This document shows, piece after piece, positions 18,886 to 28,183 of a stretch of DNA of 64,000 nt. Where the stretch lies: positions 248,001 through 312,000 of the forward strand of contig NZ_VWPH01000008.1 in assembly GCF_008630535.1 (NCBI RefSeq), written 5' to 3'. Made by a program: the position numbers and the translations under genes. Below the pieces are notes generated by a model, which was not told the DNA's origin, made no database searches, and saw only the letters and a list, made by a program, of their open reading frames with translations. How positions within the stretch are numbered: position 1 is the first letter of the stretch; each line of letters begins with the position of its first letter. Origin of the DNA: Saccharopolyspora hirsuta. Lineage in GTDB: Bacteria; Actinomycetota; Actinomycetes; Mycobacteriales; Pseudonocardiaceae.

Positions 18886-20336
18886 CTGCCGCTGCGGAGC
18901 AGCGCACACCCACCACGGCTGACCAGCAGTTGAGCCAGGACGAGATCCTGGCCAGCGTCGGTAGCTACGAGTACGGCTGGGCCGACCCGGACGTCGCGGG
19001 TGCCAGCGCCCGCCGTGGCCTCGACGAGGACGTCGTCCGCGACATCTCGGCGAAGAAGGACGAGCCGGAGTGGATGCTGGAGGCCCGGCTCAAGGCGCTG
19101 CGGTTGTTCGACCGCAAGCCGATGCCCAACTGGGGTGCCGACCTGTCCGGCATCGACTTCGACAACATCAAGTACTTCGTCCGCTCCACCGAGCAGCAGG
19201 CCCAGACCTGGGAGGACCTGCCGGAGGACATCAAGAACACCTACGACAAGCTGGGCATCCCGGAAGCGGAGAAGCAGCGCCTCGTCGCGGGTGTGGCCGC
19301 CCAGTACGAGTCCGAGGTCGTCTACCACAAGATCCGCGAGGACCTCGAGGCCCAGGGCGTCATCTTCCTGGACACCGACACCGGCCTGAAGGAACACCCG
19401 GAGCTGTTCAAGGAGTACTTCGGCTCGGTCATCCCGGCCGGTGACAACAAGTTCTCCGCGCTGAACACCGCGGTGTGGTCGGGCGGTTCGTTCATCTACG
19501 TGCCGCCGGGCGTGCACGTGGACATCCCGCTGCAGGCCTACTTCCGGATCAACACCGAGAACATGGGCCAGTTCGAGCGGACCCTGATCGTCGTCGACGA
19601 GGGCGCCTACGTGCACTACGTCGAGGGCTGCACCGCGCCGATCTACTCCAGCGACTCGCTGCACTCGGCCGTCGTGGAGATCGTCGTCAAGAAGGGCGGT
19701 CGCTGCCGCTACACGACGATCCAGAACTGGTCGACCAACGTCTACAACCTGGTCACCAAGCGCGCCAAGGCCGAAGAGGGCGCCACCATGGAGTGGGTCG
19801 ACGGCAACCTCGGCTCCAAGGTGACCATGAAGTACCCGTCGGTGTTCCTGATGGGCGAGCACGCCAAGGGCGAGGTGCTCTCGGTGGCGTTCGCCGGTGA
19901 GGGCCAGCACCAGGACGCGGGCGCGAAGATGGAGCACCTGGCGCCGCACACCTCCTCGACGATCGTCTCCAAGTCGATCGCCCGCGGTGGTGGCCGCACC
20001 TCCTACCGGGGTCTGGTGAAGGTCGCCAAGCGCGCCCACCACTCCTCGTCCAACGTCAAGTGCGACGCGCTGCTGGTCGACACCATCAGCCGCTCCGACA
20101 CCTACCCGTACGTGGACGTCCGCGTCGACGACGTGTCGATGGGCCACGAGGCGACGGTGTCCAAGGTCAGCGACGACCAGCTGTTCTACCTGATGCAGCG
20201 GGGTCTGACCGAGGACGAGGCGATGGCGATGATCGTGCGCGGCTTCGTCGAGCCGATCGCCCGCGAGCTGCCGATGGAATACGCACTGGAACTGAACCGA
20301 CTGATCGAGCTGCAGATGGAAGGGGCCGTCGGCTGA
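18882..20336 (+). CDS. sufB: Fe-S cluster scaffold protein SufB
   Basis: A 484-residue scaffold subunit of SufBC2D on which clusters are assembled. The N-terminal YEYGWADPD, the central [16 protein letters not shown] and the C-terminal [21 protein letters not shown] (holding the cysteine that accepts sulfur) are SufB signatures. The gene is uninterrupted, unlike M. tuberculosis Rv1461, which carries an intein. The start ATG 18882 overlaps the sufR stop, with GGAGGGG upstream. It acts with SufC and SufD from the same operon. Confidence 0.97.
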   Translation: MTAAAEQRTPTTADQQLSQDEILASVGSYEYGWADPDVAGASARRGLDEDVVRDISAKKDEPEWMLEARLKALRLFDRKPMPNWGADLSGIDFDNIKYFVRSTEQQAQTWEDLPEDIKNTYDKLGIPEAEKQRLVAGVAAQYESEVVYHKIREDLEAQGVIFLDTDTGLKEHPELFKEYFGSVIPAGDNKFSALNTAVWSGGSFIYVPPGVHVDIPLQAYFRINTENMGQFERTLIVVDEGAYVHYVEGCTAPIYSSDSLHSAVVEIVVKKGGRCRYTTIQNWSTNVYNLVTKRAKAEEGATMEWVDGNLGSKVTMKYPSVFLMGEHAKGEVLSVAFAGEGQHQDAGAKMEHLAPHTSSTIVSKSIARGGGRTSYRGLVKVAKRAHHSSSNVKCDALLVDTISRSDTYPYVDVRVDDVSMGHEATVSKVSDDQLFYLMQRGLTEDEAMAMIVRGFVEPIARELPMEYALELNRLIELQMEGAVG

Positions 20337-20337
20337 G

Positions 20338-21525
20338 ATGACGAGCACCACCAAGACCGACGCCCAGCACGGCCTCGGCGAGCACTCGCACGGCGGCGGG
20401 CCTGTTGTCCCGCAGTCGTCGCGAGGCTCGCGCTTCACCTCCTACGACGTCGAGGCCTTCGAGGTCCCCGGCGGCCGCGAGGAGGACTGGCGGTTCACCC
20501 CGCTGAAGCGGCTCAAGGGCCTGCACGACGGCACCGCGACCGCGACCGGCAACATCAAGGTCGAGGTCACCGGCGACGGGGCGACCGTGGAGACCGTGGG
20601 CCGCGACGACGCGCGGATCGGCAACGGCGGAATCCCGGCCGACCGGATCGCCGCGCAGGCGTGGAGCTCGTTCACCGAGGCCACCATCGTCACCATCGGC
20701 AAGGAGACCAAGCCGGAGGGCCCGATCACCGTCACGGTCCACGGGCCGGGCGAGGGTCAGGTCGCCTTCGGGCACCTGCAGGTGCGCGCCGAGCAGTTCG
20801 CCGAAGCCGTGGTCGTCGTCGACTACCGCGGCTCCGGAACCCTGGGCGACAACATCGAGTTCGTCGTCGGCGACGGTGCGCAGCTGCGCGTCGTGTCGGT
20901 GCACGACTGGGCCGACGACGCCACCCAGGTCAGCTCCGAGCACGCCGCGCTGGGGCGCGACTCGGTGTTCCGGCACCTGGCCGTCACCCTCGGCGGTGAC
21001 CTGGTGCGGGTCAACACCACCGTCAACTACGGCGACAAGGGCGGGGACGCCGAGCTGCTCGGCCTGTACTTCGCCGACGCCGGCCAGCACCTGGAGCACC
21101 GGATGCTGGTCGACCACGCGGTGCCCAACTGCCGCAGCAACGTGCTCTACAAGGGCGCGCTGCAGGGCGACTCGGCGCACTCGGTGTGGATCGGCGACGT
21201 GCTGATCCGGGCCGAGGCGGAGGGCACCGACACCTACGAGCTCAACCGCAACCTGGTGCTGACCGAGGGTGCGCGGGCCGACTCGGTGCCGAACCTGGAG
21301 ATCGAGACCGGCGAGATCGAGGGCGCCGGGCACGCCAGCGCCACCGGCCGCTTCGACGACGAGCAGCTGTTCTACCTGCAGGCCCGGGGCATCCCGCAGG
21401 GCCAGGCCCGCCGCCTGGTGGTGCGCGGGTTCTTCGGCGAGCTGCTGCAGAAGATCACCGTGCCCGAGGTCCGGGAGCGGCTGGAAGCCGCCATCGAGGC
21501 CGAACTCGCCGTCGTCGGCGCCTGA
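20338..21525 (+). CDS. sufD: Fe-S cluster assembly protein SufD
   Basis: A 395-residue paralogue of SufB that completes the SufBC2D complex. The N-terminal GREEDWRFTPLKRL motif and the C-terminal ASATGRFDDEQLFYLQARGIPQGQARRLVVRGF block are typical. It starts one base after the sufB stop, so coupling is likely. The N-terminal 30 residues contain a His/Gly-rich stretch (HGLGEHSHGGG) of unknown significance. Confidence 0.96.
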   Translation: MTSTTKTDAQHGLGEHSHGGGPVVPQSSRGSRFTSYDVEAFEVPGGREEDWRFTPLKRLKGLHDGTATATGNIKVEVTGDGATVETVGRDDARIGNGGIPADRIAAQAWSSFTEATIVTIGKETKPEGPITVTVHGPGEGQVAFGHLQVRAEQFAEAVVVVDYRGSGTLGDNIEFVVGDGAQLRVVSVHDWADDATQVSSEHAALGRDSVFRHLAVTLGGDLVRVNTTVNYGDKGGDAELLGLYFADAGQHLEHRMLVDHAVPNCRSNVLYKGALQGDSAHSVWIGDVLIRAEAEGTDTYELNRNLVLTEGARADSVPNLEIETGEIEGAGHASATGRFDDEQLFYLQARGIPQGQARRLVVRGFFGELLQKITVPEVRERLEAAIEAELAVVGA

Positions 21526-21558
21526 CCCGCAAGCCTGAAACAGGAGAACGAAGAAGAA

Positions 21559-23627
<2,069 letters not shown>

Positions 23628-23650
23628 CCGGACCTGCCGGGGAATTCTTC

Positions 23651-24109
23651 ATGCAGCTGGAGCAGATGTACCAGGAGATCATCCTGGACCACTACCGCAA
23701 CCCGCACCGCCACGGGCTGCGGGAACCCTTCGACGCCGAGTCGTTCCAGGTGAACCCCACCTGCGGCGACGAGGTCACCCTCCGGGTGCGGTTGACCGGT
23801 GCCGGTGAGGACGCGATCGTGGACGACGTGTCCTACGCGGGGCAGGGCTGTTCGATCAGCCAGGCCTCCGTGTCGGTGCTGACCGACCTGGTGGTCGGCA
23901 AGCCGCTGAAGGAGGCGATGACCACCGAGGCGGCGTTCAGCGAGCTGATGCACGGCCGCGGCAAGGTGGAACCGGACGAGGACGTGCTGGAGGACGGCAT
24001 CGCCTTCGCGGGCGTGGCGAAGTACCCGATGCGCGTGAAGTGCGCGCTGCTGGGTTGGATGGCTTTCAAGGACGCGGTGTCCCGCGTAGTTGTCGAGGAG
24101 GCTTCATGA
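23651..24109 (+). CDS. sufU: Zinc-dependent sulfurtransferase SufU
   Basis: A 152-residue partner of SufS that accepts persulfide sulfur. It begins MQLEQMYQEIILDHYRNPH, the standard SufU N-terminus. The three zinc-ligand cysteines are in NPTCGDEV, GQGCSISQAS and VKCALLGW. A TTG at 23624 would overlap the sufS stop and is possible, but the ATG at 23651 has GGGGAA seven bases upstream and gives the normal family N-terminus. The stop overlaps the next gene as ATGA. Confidence 0.94.
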   Translation: MQLEQMYQEIILDHYRNPHRHGLREPFDAESFQVNPTCGDEVTLRVRLTGAGEDAIVDDVSYAGQGCSISQASVSVLTDLVVGKPLKEAMTTEAAFSELMHGRGKVEPDEDVLEDGIAFAGVAKYPMRVKCALLGWMAFKDAVSRVVVEEAS

Positions 24110-24516
24110 GCGAGCAAGCCCCGGTGCAGCAGGAAACCGACGTGGAGCGGACCGCTGAGGCGCTGCCGGAGCAGGCCGCGCCGTCCGCCGAGGTCGCCTC
24201 GCTGGAGGACGTCGAGGAGGCGATGCGCGACGTCGTCGACCCCGAGCTGGGCATCAACGTCGTCGACCTCGGCCTGGTCTACGACATCCGGGTCGAGCAG
24301 GACAACACCGCCACCGTCGACATGACGTTGACCTCGGCGGCGTGCCCGCTGACCGACGTCATCGAGGACCAGGCGCGGGCTGCGCTGACCGGTGGCCCCG
24401 GTGGTGGTCTGGTCAAGGACTTCCGCATCAACTGGGTGTGGATGCCGCCGTGGGGGCCGGAGAAGATCACCGAGGAAGGCCGCGAGCAGCTGCGTGCTCT
24501 CGGGTTCACCGTGTGA
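24106..24516 (+). CDS. sufT: SufT-like MIP18/DUF59 iron-sulfur maturation protein
   Basis: A 136-residue protein with an acidic, Gln/Glu-rich N-terminal 35 residues followed by a MIP18-family domain (DPELGINVVDLGLVYDI and TLTSAACPLTDVI). The conserved cysteine in the second motif is the functional residue in this family. Such proteins help Fe-S maturation of targets. Last gene of the sufRBDCSUT operon: its start overlaps sufU, AGGAGG lies upstream, and a U-tailed terminator follows. Compare Rv1466. Confidence 0.92.
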   Translation: MSEQAPVQQETDVERTAEALPEQAAPSAEVASLEDVEEAMRDVVDPELGINVVDLGLVYDIRVEQDNTATVDMTLTSAACPLTDVIEDQARAALTGGPGGGLVKDFRINWVWMPPWGPEKITEEGREQLRALGFTV

Positions 24517-24535
24517 CCTTCTGATCTTTCGGACT

Positions 24536-24571
24536 AGGGGTGCTGGGCCTTGTTGCCCGGTGCCCCTTTTT
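24536..24571 (+). terminator. Intrinsic terminator of the suf operon
   Basis: A 13-bp stem in RNA, including three G-U pairs (24536-24548 with 24555-24567), a 6-base loop and a run of five T at the 3' side. It starts 20 bases after the sufT stop. Confidence 0.85.
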
Positions 24572-24988
24572 CGTTGCCGTCCTGGGTTTCCACGCCGTCC
24601 TGGTCTTCCGCTGTGTAGTTGTCAAGGTGCTCTTGGTTCTTCGCTGTGGTCGGGGCTTGTGTCGGTTTGGTCGTTGGTGGGGCCATCCCCGTGGTTCGGG
24701 GGATCGTGGGGGCTGCGGTCCGGATGTCAAGCCCGGCCTGGCGGCCGCCCCTTTGGGGTTTCAGGCTTGACATCCGGGCCGCAGCCCCGTTTTGGCTTCA
24801 TGTCACGGGGATGGCCCGGTGTGGGATCGCCTCCCGTTTTGGCCTTCGGGGTGCTTCTGTGCGTGGTTGGGGCTGATCTCGGGTTGGTTGTGGGTGGTTC
24901 CGCGCATCGGTCGTTCCTCGGGTGGGTTGGTGAGGGGATGTGGCTGGTTAGGGCGTGCGGGGTTGCCGCCCGGGCTTTCGCGTGGGCG
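24572..24988. other. Non-coding stretch between the suf terminator and the HNH gene
   Basis: No credible gene is present. The plus strand is G/T-rich with poor codon bias in every frame. It contains the left 193-bp inverted-repeat copy (24638-24830). The remaining 158 bases up to the HNH stop show no recognisable feature. Confidence 0.5.
24638..24830 (+). repeat. 193-bp repeat, left copy, inverted relative to 26644-26836
   Basis: By eye this matches the reverse complement of 26644-26836 with only about seven differences over 193 bases. Inside it a long hairpin forms: 25-base arms 24709-24733 and 24764-24788 with one mismatch, around a 30-base loop that itself contains GGGG/CCCC pairing. Weaker similarity continues a few bases beyond both ends. 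Together with its partner it brackets the HNH endonuclease gene. Confidence 0.85.
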
Positions 24989-26395
24989 TCATGGGGTGCC
25001 CTCCGGGGTTCGTGGGGTTGGGATGAGTCCCCGGAGGGTGTCCTGGTAGGCGGCGGGTAGTGCTTTGCCGCCGGGCTTCGGTTTTCTCGATGTGTCCACA
25101 CTGGATGGCGGGGTGAACATCGGGCGGCCTCGTTGCATGGTGATCGACCAGTGCTGGTCGTGGATCCTGCGGTGGTGGTGCGGGCAGAGCATCACCATGT
25201 TGTTGATCTCGGTGGGACCACCGTCGATCCAGTGCTTGATGTGGTGCGCTTGCGGGGTTCCCGGCGGGCGGTCGCATCCCGGGAACGCGCAGACACCGTC
25301 GCGCTGCAGCAGGGCGGCGCGGATGTGGGTGGGTGCGGTTCGCTGGGTGGTTCCCACGTCGAGGGGGAGGCTGTCGCCGCCGAGGACCATGGGGAGGACC
25401 TCGCAGTCGCAGGCGATGCGGCGGACGTTCTCGGCGGTGATGGACTGCTCAGTCGCCGTGAGGGTGCCCGGGGTGTTGGTCAGGCGCTGCTTGAGGTCGT
25501 CGAAGTCGATGGTGACGGTCAGGTGGGGGCGCTGGCCGCCGGTGCGCGGCATCTGGTCGGAGTCGAGGACCAGGTCGACCATCGCCGCGAAGCCGTCGGC
25601 GTTGCGCTGGCCGACCGTGCGCGAGTCCTTCTCGCCGTCGGTCTCGGGGCGCGGCGCGGCCAGGGGGCGGAGCGCTTCCACGAACTTCGCCCCGGTCTCG
25701 CGGTCCAGGCGAGCTTTGATGACCAGCATGCCGTCGCGGGCGGTCGCGTAGTGCAGTTCCCGCGCTTCGTGCTGGGCGTGCTCCTCGCGCAACGCCCCCT
25801 CCCGGTCGAGGGCGTACTTGATCCGCTCGGCCAGCTTCGCCAGGTCGCGCGGGCACATTCGACGCGCGTTCTCGGCGAGCAGCGCCTCGACCTCGCTCGC
25901 GCGGTGTCGGGCCGACTCGGGCAGATTGCGGATGCATCGCGCGATGATCGTCGCGTGCTCGATCCCCATGGTTCCCTCGGAGAGGGTCTGAGCGGCAGCG
26001 GGGAGGGCCGCCGACGGTGACTCGCCCTGCTCTTCCGGAGCGGGAGTCACGTCGGTGGCGACCTGGACGCGAGCCTTGGCCTCGCGGGAGTCGATGCGGA
26101 GCAGGCTTTGCAGCCAAGCCTGGGTGGACCGCGCGCTCTGCGCGGCGAACACGCGGCGGCGGTCAGCCTCGGCGATGAGCTTCAGCTGCTCCATCCGCGC
26201 CTGCCGGATGGCTCGCTCGATCTCCGCGATGCGAGACGCGAGCTCGGCATCGGTGTACGACGCCGGAGACGATTCTGCCCACGACGAGACGACCGCAGCA
26301 CCAGGCACGGGCACATCCGTGGGCGCGGTCGTGGTCGCGACTGCACCGGCACTCGGGCCGGGAGTCGCAACGCGGTTCGTCATCAGCGGGCTCAT
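24989..26395 (-). CDS. DUF222 / HNH endonuclease (13E12-repeat family)
   Basis: A 468-residue protein with an N-terminal DUF222 helical region (about residues 50-330; for example ARDGMLVIKARLDRETGAKF and GQRNADGFAAMVDL) and a C-terminal HNH nuclease domain. The latter has two Cys-containing motifs (GVCAFPGCDRP and MLCPHHH) around HHIKHWIDGG and NNMVMLCPHHHRRIHD. Multicopy 13E12-type genes are typical of actinobacteria and behave like selfish or repeat-associated elements; no function is firmly known. The ATG 26393-26395 has GATACT 6 bases upstream on its strand. The whole gene is bracketed by 193-bp inverted repeats. Confidence 0.88.
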   Translation of the reverse strand: MSPLMTNRVATPGPSAGAVATTTAPTDVPVPGAAVVSSWAESSPASYTDAELASRIAEIERAIRQARMEQLKLIAEADRRRVFAAQSARSTQAWLQSLLRIDSREAKARVQVATDVTPAPEEQGESPSAALPAAAQTLSEGTMGIEHATIIARCIRNLPESARHRASEVEALLAENARRMCPRDLAKLAERIKYALDREGALREEHAQHEARELHYATARDGMLVIKARLDRETGAKFVEALRPLAAPRPETDGEKDSRTVGQRNADGFAAMVDLVLDSDQMPRTGGQRPHLTVTIDFDDLKQRLTNTPGTLTATEQSITAENVRRIACDCEVLPMVLGGDSLPLDVGTTQRTAPTHIRAALLQRDGVCAFPGCDRPPGTPQAHHIKHWIDGGPTEINNMVMLCPHHHRRIHDQHWSITMQRGRPMFTPPSSVDTSRKPKPGGKALPAAYQDTLRGLIPTPRTPEGTP

Positions 26396-27093
26396 GACTC
26401 AAGTATCTCAAGCATCGAACAGGATTTCGATCAGATTACCGTCGCTCAATCCGGTGATCATCGAGCCATGAGCAGCTGTGGGCGGCGCCGGACTCGGACT
26501 TCAGGAACCTCAAACCGACTGCGGCGCAAGGAAACACGAGAGGCATACGCAAGGAAAGCGCCTACCCCAGACAAAACAGCCGACAACACAACCAAAACAA
26601 GTCCCAGTCGCCCCGAAAAATGCACGCCACGTCCGAACGGAAAGCGATCCCACGCCGGGCCATCCCCGTGACACGAAGCCAAAACGGGGCTGCGGCCCGG
26701 ATGTCAAGCCTGAAACCCCGAAGGGGCGGCCGCCAGGCCGGGCTTGACATCCGGACCGCAGCCCCCACAATCCCCCGAACCACGGGGATGGCCCCACCAA
26801 CGACCAAACCGACACAAGTCCCAGCCACAGCGAAGACCCCAACCGCCTTGCCGCCCAAACCAACCCCCTGCTAACCTCCGAACCGAGCCCCGGATGGGCC
26901 TACCGCATGGAGGTATCGGCTTCTAAAGCCACCATCGAGTTGCGACACGATCCAACGTGTCTCGCACCTGGTGCCGTCTGACTGCATCTGCGATCAAACG
27001 TGCCTACCTCTGCGTACCCGGCCTGCGGGGCCCGTCCGCGTGTCTGCATCTCGGTGCCGAACCCTCCGATCAACACAGATCTGGAAGGACTGC
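26396..27093. other. Non-coding stretch between the HNH gene and the nitroreductase-hemerythrin gene
   Basis: These 698 bases hold no credible gene. They are unusually A/C-rich on the plus strand and contain the right 193-bp repeat (26644-26836). The first bases hold a probable -10 box for the HNH gene (complement of 26402-26407). The last about 250 bases presumably carry the promoter of the following gene, but no clear box was found. Confidence 0.5.
26644..26836 (-). repeat. 193-bp repeat, right copy, inverted relative to 24638-24830
   Basis: Reverse-complement partner of the left copy, with the same internal 25-base-arm hairpin. The two copies enclose 1813 bases that contain only the HNH gene and its flanks. 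Confidence 0.85.
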
Positions 27094-28047
27094 ATGACCG
27101 AGCAGAAGACCGAGGAACATGAGAACTTCGACGTCCAAGCATTCAACAACCAGGTGATAGCGGAGTTCCGCGAGAACGGAGGAAAGCTCACCGGCTGGAT
27201 GGAGGGCTGGTCGGTGTGCGTGCTGACGACAACGGGAGCCCGCACCGGCGAACCTCGGCAAACCCCGCTGGGCTACTTCGAGATCAACGGCCAACCGCTG
27301 GTGGTGGCCTCGGCGATGGGCGGCCCGAAGAACCCGTCCTGGTACCACAACATCCGAAAGAACCCCCGGGTCACGGTGGAGACCGGCGCGGAAACGTACG
27401 AAGCCACGGCAACCATCGAAACCGGCGAGCGGCGAGACGAGCTGTTCGCCGCGGTAGCGGCGCAGAACGAGGGAATGCGCGACTACCAGCGGAGAACGAC
27501 GAGGGTACTCCCCGTGGTGACCCTCCACCGCACGACCCGTGCGTCCACTCAGGACAAGGAAACCGAGGAGAGGGCCCGAGGCCTGGGCGACTTTCTCGTG
27601 GAAGTCCACGCCTGGCTGCGCAAGGAACTAGCCGACCTCCTCCGCCAAGTCGACGAGATCATCGCGGGCAACCTGAGCTCCACCGAACTCGAACGCGCAA
27701 AGCCGGACCTGGCCCACCAGCTGCGCACGCACTGCGCGGAGTTCTGCGCGGCGCTCAAGCAGCACCACACCGGCGAGGACCGAGGTGCTTTCCCGATGCT
27801 CGCCCAGCAGTACCCGGAACTGGCCCCGACGCTGGAGAAGCTCGGCCGAGAGCACGAGGTCGTAGCGCGCCTGCAGGAGGAGATCCGCCACCTCGTGGAC
27901 GAGTACGAGCCGGGAAAGAGCGACCCGAAGACCCTCAAGAACCGCCTCGAAACCCTGACCCAACACCTCGAAGCCCACTTCACCCACGAAGAAACAACGA
28001 TCGTCACAGCCCTCAACACCCTGGGCCCAGCCCCGAACATCCCGTGA
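27094..28047 (+). CDS. F420-type nitroreductase (DDN family) fused to a hemerythrin HHE domain
   Basis: A 317-residue two-domain protein. Residues 1-150 look like the deazaflavin-dependent nitroreductase family (GWSVCVLTTTGARTGEPRQTPLGYF, then NPSWYHNIRKNPRVTVE). Residues 160-315 are a hemerythrin HHE domain with histidines in EVHAWLRKELADLLRQVD, LRTHCAEFCAALKQHHTGED, LGREHEVVARLQEEI and LEAHFTHEETTI. The first domain uses F420 to reduce substrates at lipid or quinone sites; the second would bind O2 or NO at a di-iron centre. Start ATG 27094 has GGAAGGA 6 bases upstream. The gene is monocistronic with a hairpin downstream. Confidence 0.88.
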   Translation: MTEQKTEEHENFDVQAFNNQVIAEFRENGGKLTGWMEGWSVCVLTTTGARTGEPRQTPLGYFEINGQPLVVASAMGGPKNPSWYHNIRKNPRVTVETGAETYEATATIETGERRDELFAAVAAQNEGMRDYQRRTTRVLPVVTLHRTTRASTQDKETEERARGLGDFLVEVHAWLRKELADLLRQVDEIIAGNLSSTELERAKPDLAHQLRTHCAEFCAALKQHHTGEDRGAFPMLAQQYPELAPTLEKLGREHEVVARLQEEIRHLVDEYEPGKSDPKTLKNRLETLTQHLEAHFTHEETTIVTALNTLGPAPNIP

Positions 28048-28064
28048 TCCTGTTCCGCCGCAGG

Positions 28065-28096
28065 GGATGGCGGAGTCGAGCCGGACTCCGCCATCC
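28065..28096 (+). terminator. Hairpin terminator after the nitroreductase-hemerythrin gene
   Basis: A perfect 13-bp stem (28065-28077 with 28084-28096) and a 6-base loop, 17 bases after the stop. Confidence 0.7.
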
Positions 28097-28183
28097 ACGC
28101 GGTGCTGAATCGAGCGAATTCGCCTCAAGCTCTCCTGCGCTGCGCTACGTTCGCCGAGCAAGCTGATCCTGGGGTGGGTGATC

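Noticed and set aside
26108..26671. Plus-strand ORF antisense to the start of the HNH gene
   Set aside because: No ribosome site or domain, Arg-rich shadow composition; the HNH gene has intact motifs on the other strand.
24638..26836. Classical insertion sequence
   Set aside because: There is no transposase, the repeat edges are fuzzy, and no target duplication was seen; only the HNH gene lies between the repeats.
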